Positions 7,750-17,336 of a DNA stretch of 64,000 nt are shown piece after piece. Each line of letters begins with the position of its first letter. The first letter of the stretch is position 1. Location: the NCBI RefSeq assembly GCF_016860545.1, contig NZ_BNEB01000002.1:434001-498000 (forward strand). The letters are read 5' to 3'. A program made the translations under genes and the position numbers. The stretch is from Streptomyces asoensis. Its GTDB lineage: Bacteria > Actinomycetota > Actinomycetes > Streptomycetales > Streptomycetaceae. The notes under the pieces are model-generated. The model saw only the letters and a program-made list of their open reading frames with translations, did not search any database and was not told the origin of the DNA.

Positions 7750-8847
7750 ATGTCCCGTGTCCGTCTGCCTCTCGCCGCCCTCTCGCTGGCGTCCCTCTCC
7801 GCCCTCGTCCTCTCCGGCTGCGCGCAGTCGACGGACGCCTCCGGGGACACCGGCAGCAGCGCCGCCCCGGCCGCGGCCGCCACCGGCAAGAAGCCCGCCC
7901 CCTTCGACGCCGGCGCGGTGAAGGTGGCCCTGGTCCGTCAGAGCGGCGCCGGCGACTACTTCGAGCAGTGGGGCAACGGCGCGAAGGCCCAGGCCAAGGC
8001 CCTCGGCATCGACCTGACCGTGTACGACGCCCAGGCCGACAACGCCAAGCAGGCCACCGACCTCTCCTCGGCCCTCAACTCCGGCGCGAAGGCGATCATC
8101 ATCGACCACGGCTTTCCGGCGACCATCCAGCCGGAGATCGACAAGGCCGTGAAGAAGGGCGTCAAGGTCGTCGTCTACGACGTCGAGACCCCCACCAAGG
8201 GCGTCGTCTCCACCGAACAGGACGATGCGAGCATGGCCCGGGCGGTCCTTGACGTGATGGCCGAGAAGGTCGGCAAGGACGCGAAGGTGGGCTACGTCAA
8301 CGTGGCCGGTTACGCCGCCCTCGACAAGCGCGACACGGTGTGGCGGTCCACGGTCGCCTCCGAGGGCTGGAAGCAGCAGTTCAAGGTCGGCAAGGTCACC
8401 GACTCCACGGCCACCGACAACGTTCCCCTGGTCTCCGCCGCACTCACCCAGCACTCCGACGTGGCCGGTGTGTTCGCGCCCTACGACGAACTCGCCAAGG
8501 GCACCCTGCTCGCCGTGCAGAACAAGAAGCTCCAGGACAAGGTGAAGGTCTTCGGCGCCGACGTCTCCAACGCCGACATCCAGCAGATGACCGCGGTCGG
8601 CAGCCCCTGGGTCGCCACGGCCGGCACCGACCCGTCCGCCGTCGGCGCGGCCGTCGTGCGCACCACCGCGCTGGAGCTGGCCGGTCAGCTGAACAAGACC
8701 ACCGTGTCGTTCCCGGCCGTCGCCATCACCCAGGACTTCCTGCGCGAGAAGAAGATCGAGAACATGGACCAGCTGCGGAAGGCGCTGCCGGCGCTGAACC
8801 TGTCGCAGGTCTCGACCGCCGACTGGATCTCGAATGTCGCCCACTGA
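7750..8847 (+). CDS. Sugar-type ABC substrate-binding lipoprotein, probable methylthioribose receptor
   Basis: The 365-residue lipoprotein has a signal peptide and a lipobox ending at Cys24 (VLSGC). The mature part resembles the periplasmic binding protein 4 family (ribose/xylose class), with VKVALVRQSGAGDYFEQW at the start of the first lobe. A GGAG ribosome site precedes the ATG. It heads a four-gene unit whose last gene is methylthioribose kinase, so the ligand is most simply 5-methylthioribose (inference from context). Its stop overlaps the ATPase start by 14 bases in another frame. Confidence 0.85.
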   Translation: MSRVRLPLAALSLASLSALVLSGCAQSTDASGDTGSSAAPAAAATGKKPAPFDAGAVKVALVRQSGAGDYFEQWGNGAKAQAKALGIDLTVYDAQADNAKQATDLSSALNSGAKAIIIDHGFPATIQPEIDKAVKKGVKVVVYDVETPTKGVVSTEQDDASMARAVLDVMAEKVGKDAKVGYVNVAGYAALDKRDTVWRSTVASEGWKQQFKVGKVTDSTATDNVPLVSAALTQHSDVAGVFAPYDELAKGTLLAVQNKKLQDKVKVFGADVSNADIQQMTAVGSPWVATAGTDPSAVGAAVVRTTALELAGQLNKTTVSFPAVAITQDFLREKKIENMDQLRKALPALNLSQVSTADWISNVAH

Positions 8848-10441
8848 GCCGACCGAGCCGACCGAGCCCACCACCACCGAGCCCACCGGGCCCGCCGCCG
8901 GGTCCGCGGCCGGGCACGCCACCGGGCCCGCGCCGCACCCCGCCGTCGCGCTCACCGACGTCAGCATGGCGTTCGGGGGCAGGACGGTGCTCGCCTCCGT
9001 CTCGCTCGACATCGCCCCGGGCAGCGTGGTCGCGCTGCTCGGCGCGAACGGCGCGGGCAAGTCCACCCTGATCAAGATCCTCTCCGGTGTCCACGCGGGC
9101 CACGGGGGAGAGGTCCGCGTCGACGGCACCCCGGTCACCCTCGACTCACCGCTGGCCGCCCGCCGGCTGGGCATCCGCACGGTGCACCAGCGCATCGGCG
9201 AAGGCATCGTGCCGGGCCTGACGGTCGCCGAGAACCTGGTCTTCGAGGAGCTCGCCCGGCAGCGCGGGAACCCCTTCCTGAGCGGCCGCGTCACGCTCGC
9301 CCGCGCTCGTGCGATCCAGGCCGGCCTCGGTCTGGACTGGGACGACCGCGTGCTCAAGCAGGACGTCACCGAACTCGGCATCTCCGACCGGCAGCTGCTG
9401 ATCCTGGCCCGCGCCCTGGCGACCCGCCCGCGGCTGCTCGTCCTCGACGAGCCGACCTCAGCGCTGTCCGCCGCCGAGGCACAGCGCCTGTTCACGCTCG
9501 TCGCGCGGATGCGCGCGGACGGCATCGCCGTGCTCTACGTCTCCCACCGGCTCGGCGAGATCGACGCCCTCGCCGACCGGCTGGTCGTCCTGCGCGACGG
9601 CCTGCTCACCGAGGACCAGGCCCGGCCCTTCGACTGGGACGCGGCCCTGCGCGCCATGCTCGCGCAGGCGCACGAGGCGCCGACCGCCCGGCCCGTCGGG
9701 GCGGGCGTCCAGGGAGAGGCAGCCCTCTCGCTGCGCGGGGTCCGCCTCTTCGAGGGCCGGGCCCCCCTCGACCTGGACCTGCGCTCCGGTGAGGTCACCG
9801 GCGTCGTGGGCCTGCTGGGCGCGGGCAAGACCGAACTGGCCCGCGGCCTGTTCGGCGCGGAGCCCTTCGCGAGCGGCGAAGTCGAACTGGACGGCACGGC
9901 CTACGCGCCCCGCCGCCCCTCCGACGCCATCCGCGCCGGCGTCCACCTCGTCCCCGAGGACCGGCACGCGGACGCCCTCGTGCCCGGCTGGTCGGTCGCC
10001 CGCAACATCTCGCTGCCCTTCCTGAAGTCCTTCTCCCGGGGCGGGCTCGTGAACGGGCCGAAGGAGGACGCCCTCGGCCGCGAGACGATCGACGCCCTCG
10101 GCGTGGTCACCCGCGACGAGCACAGCACCGTCGAGGAGCTGTCCGGCGGCAACCAGCAGAAGGTCGTCGTCGGCCGCTGGCTCGCCCACACCCCCCGCGT
10201 CCTCATCCTGGACGAGCCGTTCCGAGGCGTGGACATCGGCGCCCGGCGGGACATCGGCCGCCGGGCCCGCTCGCTCGCCGCCGAGGGCGCGGCCGTCCTC
10301 GTCCTGTCCGCCGACGTCGACGAGGTCCTGGAGGTCGCCGACCGGGTCGTGGTCCTCGCCGCCGGAGAGGTCCACCTCGACGCGTACGGCGAGGACGCCG
10401 AGCGCGACCGCGTGATCCAGACCATCTCGGCGTCCGTCTGA
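8834..10441 (+). CDS. Sugar-type ABC transporter ATPase, two nucleotide-binding domains
   Basis: The 535-residue protein contains two ABC domains of the RbsA/MglA class. Domain 1 has an intact Walker A (GANGAGKST, near residue 72) and Walker B (LVLDEPTSAL). Domain 2 has a shortened Walker A-like loop (GLLGAGKTE) and a clear signature LSGGNQQK. The first 35 residues are a Pro-Thr-Glu-rich repeat (PTEPTEPTEP) unlike the family and probably a flexible tail. The ATG at 8834 lies inside the end of the binding-protein gene. It would drive import through the permease that follows. Confidence 0.92.
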   Translation: MSPTEPTEPTEPTTTEPTGPAAGSAAGHATGPAPHPAVALTDVSMAFGGRTVLASVSLDIAPGSVVALLGANGAGKSTLIKILSGVHAGHGGEVRVDGTPVTLDSPLAARRLGIRTVHQRIGEGIVPGLTVAENLVFEELARQRGNPFLSGRVTLARARAIQAGLGLDWDDRVLKQDVTELGISDRQLLILARALATRPRLLVLDEPTSALSAAEAQRLFTLVARMRADGIAVLYVSHRLGEIDALADRLVVLRDGLLTEDQARPFDWDAALRAMLAQAHEAPTARPVGAGVQGEAALSLRGVRLFEGRAPLDLDLRSGEVTGVVGLLGAGKTELARGLFGAEPFASGEVELDGTAYAPRRPSDAIRAGVHLVPEDRHADALVPGWSVARNISLPFLKSFSRGGLVNGPKEDALGRETIDALGVVTRDEHSTVEELSGGNQQKVVVGRWLAHTPRVLILDEPFRGVDIGARRDIGRRARSLAAEGAAVLVLSADVDEVLEVADRVVVLAAGEVHLDAYGEDAERDRVIQTISASV

Positions 10442-10476
10442 CGCCGGCCCGCCCCCGAAGGCCCAGGAAGCACCCC

Positions 10477-11523
10477 ATGACCACCACCCAGAGCACCGAG
10501 GTCCCCACCAAGGCGGCGCTCCCGCCCGCGACCTCCACCGCGGTGCGCGTCCAGAACGCCGTGATCAAGTACGGCTTCATCTTCGTGACGGTCGCGCTGT
10601 TCCTGTACTTCGCGCTGAGCGAGGGCTCCTTCCGCGAGTCGGCGACCCTGCTCGACACCCTGCGGTACGTCTCCGTCGCCGCGATCCTCGGTCTCGGCGT
10701 CACCCTCACCATGGCCGCCGGCGGGATGGACATGTCCGTCGGCGCCGTCGCCGGTCTCGGCGTCTCCGTCGCCGCGCACACCATGGTCGTCCTCAACCAG
10801 GTCGGCACGGTCGCGATCCTCGCCGTGCTGCTGGCGGGCGCCCTCGCCGGTCTGCTCAACGCGCTGCTGATCGTCGTACTGAAGATCCCCGACATGCTCG
10901 CCACGCTGGGCACCATGTTCGTGATCCAGGGCAGCAAACTCATCCTGGTCGACGGCCAGTCGATCACGCCCGGCATGACGATGTCCGACGGCGGCACCGC
11001 CCCGGGCCGCTTCACCGCCGGGTTCCTGCGCATCGACCGCGGCACCGTCCTCGGCGTCCCGGTCTCCGTGCTGATCTTCGGCGGGCTGACGGTCGTCGCC
11101 TGGGTCTTCCTCGCCCGCACCCGCTGGGGCCGCGTGCTCTACGCCATCGGCGCCAACCCCGAGGCGGCGCGCCTGGCCGGCATCCGCGTCGGCGCCCACC
11201 GCGCCCTCGCCTACGTCATCTCCGGCGTCCTCGCCTCGGTGGGAGGGCTCATCCTGGCGTCGAGGATCGGCCAGGGCGACGTGTCGGCCGGCACCTCCCA
11301 GCTGCTGGAGGCGGTGGCGGTCGCCCTCGTCGGCACCTCCGTGCTCGGCAGGGGACGCCCGAACGTCTGGGGCACGGCCCTCGGCGCGGTGCTCATCGGC
11401 ATCATCACCACCGGCCTCACCATCAAGGGCCTGCCCTACTACACGCAGGACGTCGTCGAGGGCGCGGTGCTGATCCTCGCCCTGGTCTTCAGCTTCACCC
11501 TGTCCAAGCGCCGCACCGCATAA
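10477..11523 (+). CDS. Sugar-type ABC transporter permease, probable methylthioribose channel
   Basis: The 348-residue membrane protein belongs to the RbsC/BPD_transp_2 family, with about nine or ten hydrophobic segments and the conserved core AAGGMDMSVGAVAGL and GANPEAARLAGI. It lies 35 bases after the ATPase gene and 15 bases before mtnK, in one transcript. A single permease gene suggests a homodimeric channel, as in ribose importers. Confidence 0.9.
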   Translation: MTTTQSTEVPTKAALPPATSTAVRVQNAVIKYGFIFVTVALFLYFALSEGSFRESATLLDTLRYVSVAAILGLGVTLTMAAGGMDMSVGAVAGLGVSVAAHTMVVLNQVGTVAILAVLLAGALAGLLNALLIVVLKIPDMLATLGTMFVIQGSKLILVDGQSITPGMTMSDGGTAPGRFTAGFLRIDRGTVLGVPVSVLIFGGLTVVAWVFLARTRWGRVLYAIGANPEAARLAGIRVGAHRALAYVISGVLASVGGLILASRIGQGDVSAGTSQLLEAVAVALVGTSVLGRGRPNVWGTALGAVLIGIITTGLTIKGLPYYTQDVVEGAVLILALVFSFTLSKRRTA

Positions 11524-11538
11524 GGGAGTTCACCGACC

Positions 11539-12711
11539 ATGGGCTACCGCATCCTGGAGACCCACGACATCCCCGCCTACCTCGGCGAGCGGGGCCACTG
11601 GGACGACCTCACGGACATCCGGGTCCGGGAGGTGTCGGACGGCAACATGAACCGGGTGTTCCTCGCGTCCTGTGCCGACGGCACCCGCAGCCTCGCCGTC
11701 AAGCAGGCCCTGCCCTGGGTCCGCGTCGCCGGCCCCTCCTGGCCGATGAGCCCCGACCGCGCCGACGCCGAGGCCCGCGCCTACCGGCAGGTCGCCCGGG
11801 TCGCCCCCGACAAGATCCCGGTCGTCCACGGCTACGACCCCGAGAACCACGCCCTCGTCATGGAGGACATGTCCGACCTCCGGGTCCTGCGCACCCTGCT
11901 CGACGCGGGCGGCGCGTACGGCCCGCACACCTCGGCCCGCATCGGCGAGTTCGTCGCCCAGTTCTCCTTCGCCACCAGCGACTTCGGCATGCCGTCCGCC
12001 GAACGCAAGGCACTCGTCGCGGAATCCGTCAGCCCGGAACTGTGCAAGATCACCGAGGACGTGGTCCTCTCGGAGCCCTACGTCGAGCACGAGCACAACC
12101 ACTGGCACCCCGGCCTCGACGACCTGGCCGCCGCCCTCCGCGCCGACGCCCGCCTGCGCACCGAGGTGGCCGACCTGCGCCACACCTTCATGACCGCCGC
12201 CCAGGCACTCCTGCACGGCGATCTGCACACCGGCAGCGTCATGGTGGGCACCCGCGAAGGCGCCCCCGTCGTGAGGGTCTTCGACCCCGAGTTCTCCTTC
12301 GTCGGCCCCATCGGCTACGACCTCGGCCTGTACTGGGCCAACGCGCTGGTCTCCGAGGAGCGGGCCCGCGCCCTCGGCGCCCTCTCGGACCACGCCGAGC
12401 AGCTCCGCCTGTCCTGGGAGGCGTTCGAGGGCGGCTTCCGCCGCCTGTGGCCGTCCCGGGTCGACACCTTCTTCGACGACGCCTACCTGGACCGCTTCCT
12501 GCGCCGGGTGTGGACCGACGCCGTCGGCTACGCCGGCACCGAGATCGTCCGCCGCGTCATCGGCTTCGCCCACCTCACCGACCTGACGACCCTGCCCGAC
12601 CCGGTACCCGCGTCCCGGCGGGCCCTGCTGCTGGGCCGCGAACTCATCGTGCGGCGCGGGGAACTGACGGACGTCACGGCGGTCCGCGCGCTCGTCGCGT
12701 CGCTCGGCTGA
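11539..12711 (+). CDS. mtnK: S-methyl-5-thioribose kinase MtnK
   Basis: MtnK phosphorylates 5-methylthioribose to the 1-phosphate, the substrate of MtnA. The 390-residue protein has the APH-like kinase fold and closely follows enterobacterial MtnK: VSDGNMNRVF near the N-terminus, KQALPWVRVAGPSWP (nucleotide-binding Lys), MEDMSDLR (hinge), LLHGDLHTGSV (catalytic loop) and FDPEFSFVGPIGYD (metal-binding). A GGGAG ribosome site lies upstream of the ATG. Its place at the end of a dedicated importer operon suggests that imported methylthioribose is trapped by phosphorylation. Confidence 0.95.
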   Translation: MGYRILETHDIPAYLGERGHWDDLTDIRVREVSDGNMNRVFLASCADGTRSLAVKQALPWVRVAGPSWPMSPDRADAEARAYRQVARVAPDKIPVVHGYDPENHALVMEDMSDLRVLRTLLDAGGAYGPHTSARIGEFVAQFSFATSDFGMPSAERKALVAESVSPELCKITEDVVLSEPYVEHEHNHWHPGLDDLAAALRADARLRTEVADLRHTFMTAAQALLHGDLHTGSVMVGTREGAPVVRVFDPEFSFVGPIGYDLGLYWANALVSEERARALGALSDHAEQLRLSWEAFEGGFRRLWPSRVDTFFDDAYLDRFLRRVWTDAVGYAGTEIVRRVIGFAHLTDLTTLPDPVPASRRALLLGRELIVRRGELTDVTAVRALVASLG

Positions 12712-12782
12712 CCGGCCGCACGCGCCGGCCGCACGCGCCCGGCGGCGGAGCCCGGCCCGCGCGGACGCGGGTGCGGACATGC

Positions 12783-12820
12783 GGAAGGGGCGGCTCCATA
12801 GGGGTGGAGCCGCCCCTTCC
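12783..12820. terminator. Bidirectional terminator between mtnK and glpD
   Basis: A 15-bp perfect stem (12783-12797 with 12806-12820) with an 8-base loop lies between two convergent genes. Confidence 0.88.
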
Positions 12821-12895
12821 CGTTCCGGCCCCGGTACGGAGGGGCCGTCCCCCGGCGCCGGCCCCGGTCAGGGCAACGGGCCGACGGAGGGTCTG

Positions 12896-14512
12896 CTACT
12901 TCTTGTCGAGCAGGTCCTGCACCTTGCCGCGGACCTCGTCCGTGGCAAGGCCCCGGATCGTCAGCGTCGTACGGCGGCGCAGTACGTCGTCCGTCGTCTC
13001 CGCCCACTCGTTGTCCCGCGCGTACACGACCTGCGCCCAGATCTCGGGAGCGTCCGGGTGAACCCGCCGGCCCAGCTCGGGGTTGTCGTTGGCCAGCCGC
13101 GCGATGTCGAAGGCGAGCGAACCGTAGTGGGTGGCCAGGTGCCTGGCGGTGTCGGCCGCCATGCGCGGGCCGGGCGCCGGGTTGTCGACCAGCAGCCGGT
13201 GGGCGACCGCGCGGGGGTTGGCGACGCCGGGCAGCGGCAGCTTCTTCGGCAGCGAGGAGATCGGCTCGAAGTCGTCACCCAGCGGGTGGCCGGGCAGCGC
13301 CTCCAGCTTCTGCATCACCGTACGGCCGATGTGCCGGAAGGTCGTCCACTTGCCGCCCGCGACGGACAGCATGCCGCCGCGGCCCTCCGTGACCACGGTC
13401 TCGCGCTTGGCCTTCGCCGTGTCGCCGGGCCCGCCCGGCAGCACGCGCAGACCCGCGAAGGCGTACGTGATCAGATCACGGTCGAGCTGCTGGTCGCGGA
13501 TGGAGAACGCGGCCTCGTCGAGTATCTGGGCCGTGTCCTTCTCGGTGACCGAGACGTCCGCCGGATCGCCCTCGAACTCCTCGTCGGTGGTGCCGAGGAG
13601 CAGCATGTCCTCCCAGGGGAGGGCGAAGGTGATGCGGTACTTGTCGATGGGGGTGGCGAGCGCGGCCTTCCAGGGGGCGGTGCGCTTGAGCACCAGGTGG
13701 GCGCCCTTGGACAGGCGGATGGACGGGGCCGCGTTCGGGTCCTCCATCCGGCGCAGGTGGTCGACCCACGGGCCGGTGGCGTTCAGCACCAGCCGGGCGT
13801 CGACACCGAACTCGTCACCGGAGAGCCGGTCGCGCAGCTCGGCGCCGGTGACCCGGCCCCTGGTGAACCGCAGGCCGCTGACCTCGGCGTGGTTGAGGAC
13901 CACGGCGCCCGCCTCGACGGCCGCGCGGACCGTCATCAGCGCCATGCGCGCGTCGTTCATCTGGTCGTCGCCGTACACGGCCACGGCCTTGAGGTTGTCG
14001 GTGCGCAGCTCCGGGACGTCCTGCGCGGCCTTGGCCGGGGACAGGAGGTGGCCGACGCCGTCACCGAACGCCGAGAGCGCGGAGTAGGCGAAGACGCCCG
14101 CCCCGAGCTTCGCCGCGCCGTGCGGCCCGCCCTTGTACACGGGGAGGTAGAACGTGAGCGGGTTCGCCAGGTGGGGGGCCACCTGGCGGGAGACCGCACG
14201 GCGCTCGAAGTGGTTCTCCGCCACCAGCTTGACCGCGCCGGTCTGAAGGTAGCGCAGACCGCCGTGGAGGAGCTTGGAGGAGGCGGAGGAGGTGGCGCCG
14301 GCGAAGTCGCCGGCGTCGACCAGAGCCACCCTGAGGCCGGACTGCGCGGCGTGCCAGGCGGTGGAGATGCCCAGGATGCCGCCGCCGATCACGAGAAGGT
14401 CGTACGACGCCTTGGAGAGCTGCTCCCGGGTCTCGGCGCGGCTCGGGTTGGAGCCGGACGCCGGGTGCGTCCCCAGGGCAGGCACGGACTGCAGGGTGGG
14501 CTGACTGGTCAT
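12896..14512 (-). CDS. glpD: Glycerol-3-phosphate dehydrogenase GlpD (FAD)
   Basis: This enzyme oxidises glycerol-3-phosphate to dihydroxyacetone phosphate at the membrane, passing electrons to quinone. The 538 residues contain the FAD-binding motif GGGILG (about 43-48) and the signature SSKLLHGGLRYL. The C-terminal domain of the aerobic enzyme is also present. The gene lies 9 bases after glpK and ends the glpF-glpK-glpD operon, equivalent to gylB of Streptomyces coelicolor. GylR control is expected from the operator upstream of glpF. Confidence 0.95.
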   Translation of the reverse strand: MTSQPTLQSVPALGTHPASGSNPSRAETREQLSKASYDLLVIGGGILGISTAWHAAQSGLRVALVDAGDFAGATSSASSKLLHGGLRYLQTGAVKLVAENHFERRAVSRQVAPHLANPLTFYLPVYKGGPHGAAKLGAGVFAYSALSAFGDGVGHLLSPAKAAQDVPELRTDNLKAVAVYGDDQMNDARMALMTVRAAVEAGAVVLNHAEVSGLRFTRGRVTGAELRDRLSGDEFGVDARLVLNATGPWVDHLRRMEDPNAAPSIRLSKGAHLVLKRTAPWKAALATPIDKYRITFALPWEDMLLLGTTDEEFEGDPADVSVTEKDTAQILDEAAFSIRDQQLDRDLITYAFAGLRVLPGGPGDTAKAKRETVVTEGRGGMLSVAGGKWTTFRHIGRTVMQKLEALPGHPLGDDFEPISSLPKKLPLPGVANPRAVAHRLLVDNPAPGPRMAADTARHLATHYGSLAFDIARLANDNPELGRRVHPDAPEIWAQVVYARDNEWAETTDDVLRRRTTLTIRGLATDEVRGKVQDLLDKK

Positions 14513-14521
14513 GTCGGGTTC

Positions 14522-16060
14522 TTACTCCTCGTCCTCGAGCCAGCCCATGGTCCGCTCGACGGCCTTGAGCCAGCTCTTGTACTCACGGTCGCGGGTGTCC
14601 GCGTCCATGCGGGGGGTCCACTCGGCGGCCCGGCGCCAGTTGGCGCGCAGGTCGTCGGTGCTGGTCCAGAAGCCGACGGCGAGACCGGCGGCGTAGGCGG
14701 CGCCGAGGCAGGTCGTCTCGGCGACCATCGGGCGCACCACGGGGGCGTCCAGGAAGTCCGAGAGGGTCTGCATCAGCAGGTTGTTGGAGGTCATGCCGCC
14801 GTCGACCTTGAGGGCCGCGAGCTCGACGCCGGAGTCCTTCGTCATGGCGTCGGTGATCTCACGGGTCTGCCAGGCCGTGGCCTCCAGGACGGCGCGCGCG
14901 AGGTGCGCCTTGGTGACGTACCGGGTGAGGCCGGCGATCACACCGCGGGCGTCGGAGCGCCAGTACGGGGCGAACAGACCGGAGAAGGCCGGCACGAAGT
15001 AGGCGCCGCCGTTGTCCTCGACCGAGAGCGCGAGCGTCTCGATCTCGGCGGCGGTGGAGATCAGGCCCATCTGGTCGCGCATCCACTGCACCAGCGAACC
15101 GGTGACGGCGATGGAGCCCTCGAGGGCGTAGACCGGCTTCTGGTCACCGATGCGGTAGCCGACGGTGGTCAGCAGGCCGGAGTACGAGTTGATGATCTTC
15201 TCGCCGGTGTTCAGCAGCATGAAGGTGCCGGTGCCGTACGTCGACTTGGCCTCGCCCTCCGCGAAGCAGGTCTGGCCGAACAGGGCCGCCTGCTGGTCGC
15301 CGAGTGCGGAGGCGACGGGGATGCCGCCGAGCAGGTCGCCGAGGCGTCCGCCGGTGACCTCGCCGTAGATCTCGGCGGAGGAGCGGATCTCGGGCAGCAT
15401 CGCCAGCGGGACGCCGATGGACTCGGCGATCTTGTCGTCCCACTCCAGCGTGTGCAGGTTCATCAGCATGGTGCGGGAGGCGTTGGTGACGTCGGTGTAG
15501 TGCTTGCCGCCGTCGACACCACCGGTCAGGTTCCAGATGACCCAGGTGTCCATGGTGCCGAAGAGGATGTCGCCCGCCTCGGCGCGCTCGCGCAGGCCCT
15601 CGACGTTGTCGAGCAGCCAGCGCGCCTTCGGGCCGGCGAAGTAGGAGGCCAGCGGGAGGCCGGTCTCGCGGCGGAAGCGGTCCTGGCCGACGTTGCGGCC
15701 GAGTTCGCGGCAGAGGGCGTCGGTGCGGGTGTCCTGCCAGACGATGGCGTTGTGGACGGGCTGTCCGGTGTTCTTGTCCCACAGCAGCGTGGTCTCACGC
15801 TGGTTGGTGATGCCGATGGCCTTGATGTCGTCGCGGGTGATGCCGGCCTTCTCGATGGCTCCGGCGACGACTTCCTGGACGTTGGTCCAGATCTCGTTGG
15901 CGTCGTGCTCGACCCAGCCCGGCTTCGGGAAGATCTGCTCGTGCTCCTTCTGGTCGACGGAGACGATGCGGCCGTCCCGGTCGAAGACGATGCAGCGCGA
16001 GGACGTGGTGCCCTGGTCGATGGCGGCGATGAAGGGGCCGGCGGTGTGCGCGTCGGTCAC
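14522..16060 (-). CDS. glpK: Glycerol kinase GlpK
   Basis: GlpK phosphorylates glycerol taken up through GlpF. The 512-residue FGGY-family kinase shows the phosphate motif [10 protein letters not shown] near the N-terminus, the substrate segment [11 protein letters not shown], and the C-terminal signature [11 protein letters not shown]. It lies between glpF and glpD in one transcript, with 73 bases separating it from glpF. This is the gylA equivalent. Confidence 0.97.
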   Translation of the reverse strand: MTDAHTAGPFIAAIDQGTTSSRCIVFDRDGRIVSVDQKEHEQIFPKPGWVEHDANEIWTNVQEVVAGAIEKAGITRDDIKAIGITNQRETTLLWDKNTGQPVHNAIVWQDTRTDALCRELGRNVGQDRFRRETGLPLASYFAGPKARWLLDNVEGLRERAEAGDILFGTMDTWVIWNLTGGVDGGKHYTDVTNASRTMLMNLHTLEWDDKIAESIGVPLAMLPEIRSSAEIYGEVTGGRLGDLLGGIPVASALGDQQAALFGQTCFAEGEAKSTYGTGTFMLLNTGEKIINSYSGLLTTVGYRIGDQKPVYALEGSIAVTGSLVQWMRDQMGLISTAAEIETLALSVEDNGGAYFVPAFSGLFAPYWRSDARGVIAGLTRYVTKAHLARAVLEATAWQTREITDAMTKDSGVELAALKVDGGMTSNNLLMQTLSDFLDAPVVRPMVAETTCLGAAYAAGLAVGFWTSTDDLRANWRRAAEWTPRMDADTRDREYKSWLKAVERTMGWLEDEE

Positions 16061-16133
16061 GGTGTGCTCCTGGGGTTCCGTGGGTGAGGGGCCGTGCGTG
16101 CGGTGCTCTTACTACGCGGTGCGGCTGGTGCTC

Positions 16134-16928
16134 TCAAGCAAAAGCGACGTTGTAGATACCCGCAGCGATCGCGCCGCCGATCAGCGGACCGACCACCGGG
16201 ATCCAGGCGTAGCTCCAGTCGGAGCCGCCCTTGTTGGGCAGGGGCAGGAGGGCGTGCACGATACGCGGACCGAGGTCACGGGCCGGGTTGATGGCGTAGC
16301 CGGTGGGGCCGCCGAGCGACAGACCGATGGAGACCACCACGAGCGCGGTGATGAGCGCGCCGAGGGTGCCGAGGCCGTTGCCCTTGTCGTTCAGGCCCTG
16401 CGTGAGGACGGCGAGGACCAGCACGACGGTGCCGATGATCTCCGTGGCGAGGTTCTGCCAGACGACCCGGATCTCCGGGCCGGTGGAGAAGACGCCGAGG
16501 ACCGGTCCCGCGGCCTTCTCGCGCGCCTCGACCGACTTGGCGGCCGTGGCCTGCGTCGCCGGCTCGCCGACTATCTCCTTGTCGGTGAGGTGCGCGTGGA
16601 ACTGGCCGTAGTAGGCGACCCAGACCAGGGCGGCGCCGATGGCGGCACCGAGCAGCTGCCCGGCCCAGTAGACCGGAACGTTGCTCCAGTCGTCGTCCTT
16701 GATCGCGAGTGCGAGGGTGACCGCCGGGTTGAGGTGGGCGCCGGAAAGGGGCGCCGAGGTGTAGACGGCCGTCAGAACGGCGAAACCCCACCCGAAGGTG
16801 ATGGCGAGCCAGCCGGCGTTGCGGGCCTTGGAGGCCTTCAGCGTGACGGCGGCGCACACGCCACCGCCGAGCAGGATGAGTATGGCGGTACCGATGGTCT
16901 CGCCGATGAAGATGTCGGAGCTGGACAC
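16134..16928 (-). CDS. glpF: Glycerol uptake facilitator GlpF (aquaglyceroporin)
   Basis: The 264-residue MIP-family channel has six membrane segments and both selectivity motifs: HLNPAVTL in the first half and INPARDLG in the second. The Asp after the second NPA marks glycerol facilitators rather than water channels. I chose the GTG at 16928 because a GGAG site lies 9 bases upstream and the next residues ([13 protein letters not shown]) begin the first helix; an upstream frame to 17066 runs through the promoter. It is the first gene of the glycerol operon (gylC equivalent). Confidence 0.95.
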   Translation of the reverse strand: MSSSDIFIGETIGTAILILLGGGVCAAVTLKASKARNAGWLAITFGWGFAVLTAVYTSAPLSGAHLNPAVTLALAIKDDDWSNVPVYWAGQLLGAAIGAALVWVAYYGQFHAHLTDKEIVGEPATQATAAKSVEAREKAAGPVLGVFSTGPEIRVVWQNLATEIIGTVVLVLAVLTQGLNDKGNGLGTLGALITALVVVSIGLSLGGPTGYAINPARDLGPRIVHALLPLPNKGGSDWSYAWIPVVGPLIGGAIAAGIYNVAFA

Positions 16929-17032
16929 CCGCGACTCCTTTGTCCTTCGTCCAGGGAAGCCGAACCCCGGGTCCCACCGGGGGTTCGAGCGCCCTCGGGG
17001 GTGAGAGCGATGCCGGCCTTTGACGTTGTCAC

Positions 17033-17073
17033 ACTCTAGCGCGTATTGCCGGTAGGTGTTCGACAATGTCGAC
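17033..17073 (-). promoter_or_regulatory. glpFKD promoter with candidate GylR operator
   Basis: On the minus strand TAGAGT (17033-17038) fits a -10. The region 17 bp upstream (17056-17061) would hold the -35 and overlaps a 15-bp imperfect palindrome, TTCGACAATGTCGAC (17059-17073, plus strand). An almost identical palindrome lies in front of gylR, which argues that it is the GylR operator. Confidence 0.55.
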
Positions 17074-17232
17074 CGATGGACGGGAGTCTTGTCCCGGCGT
17101 TACGTGCACGTCAAGAGTGTTGTTGTCGAAAGTGCGATCGTTATTGATCGCCGGACGTTTTCGATCTTCGCGGCGGTGCGCATACTCTCGCCCTTTTTGC
17201 CCAGTTCAGGCGCTATCGCAGCGTATGACGAA

Positions 17233-17260
17233 GGCCGGGACCCCGTGCGGTGTCCCGGCC
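17233..17260 (-). terminator. Terminator downstream of gylR
   Basis: A 9-bp stem (GGCCGGGAC at 17233-17241 with GTCCCGGCC at 17252-17260) and 10-base loop lies 77 bases past the gylR stop. Readthrough into glpF remains possible. Confidence 0.7.
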
Positions 17261-17336
17261 CGTTCTTACGCAGTTCTCAGGAGTCGGTGCTGCTCGGAGC
17301 CGGTGCGGCCCACGGGCGCACGGCGGCCCCCGGCGC

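Noticed and set aside
12779..16087. Plus-strand open frame of about 1100 codons opposite glpD and glpK
   Set aside because: Shadow of two clear glycerol genes; low-complexity Gly/Arg/Val sequence.
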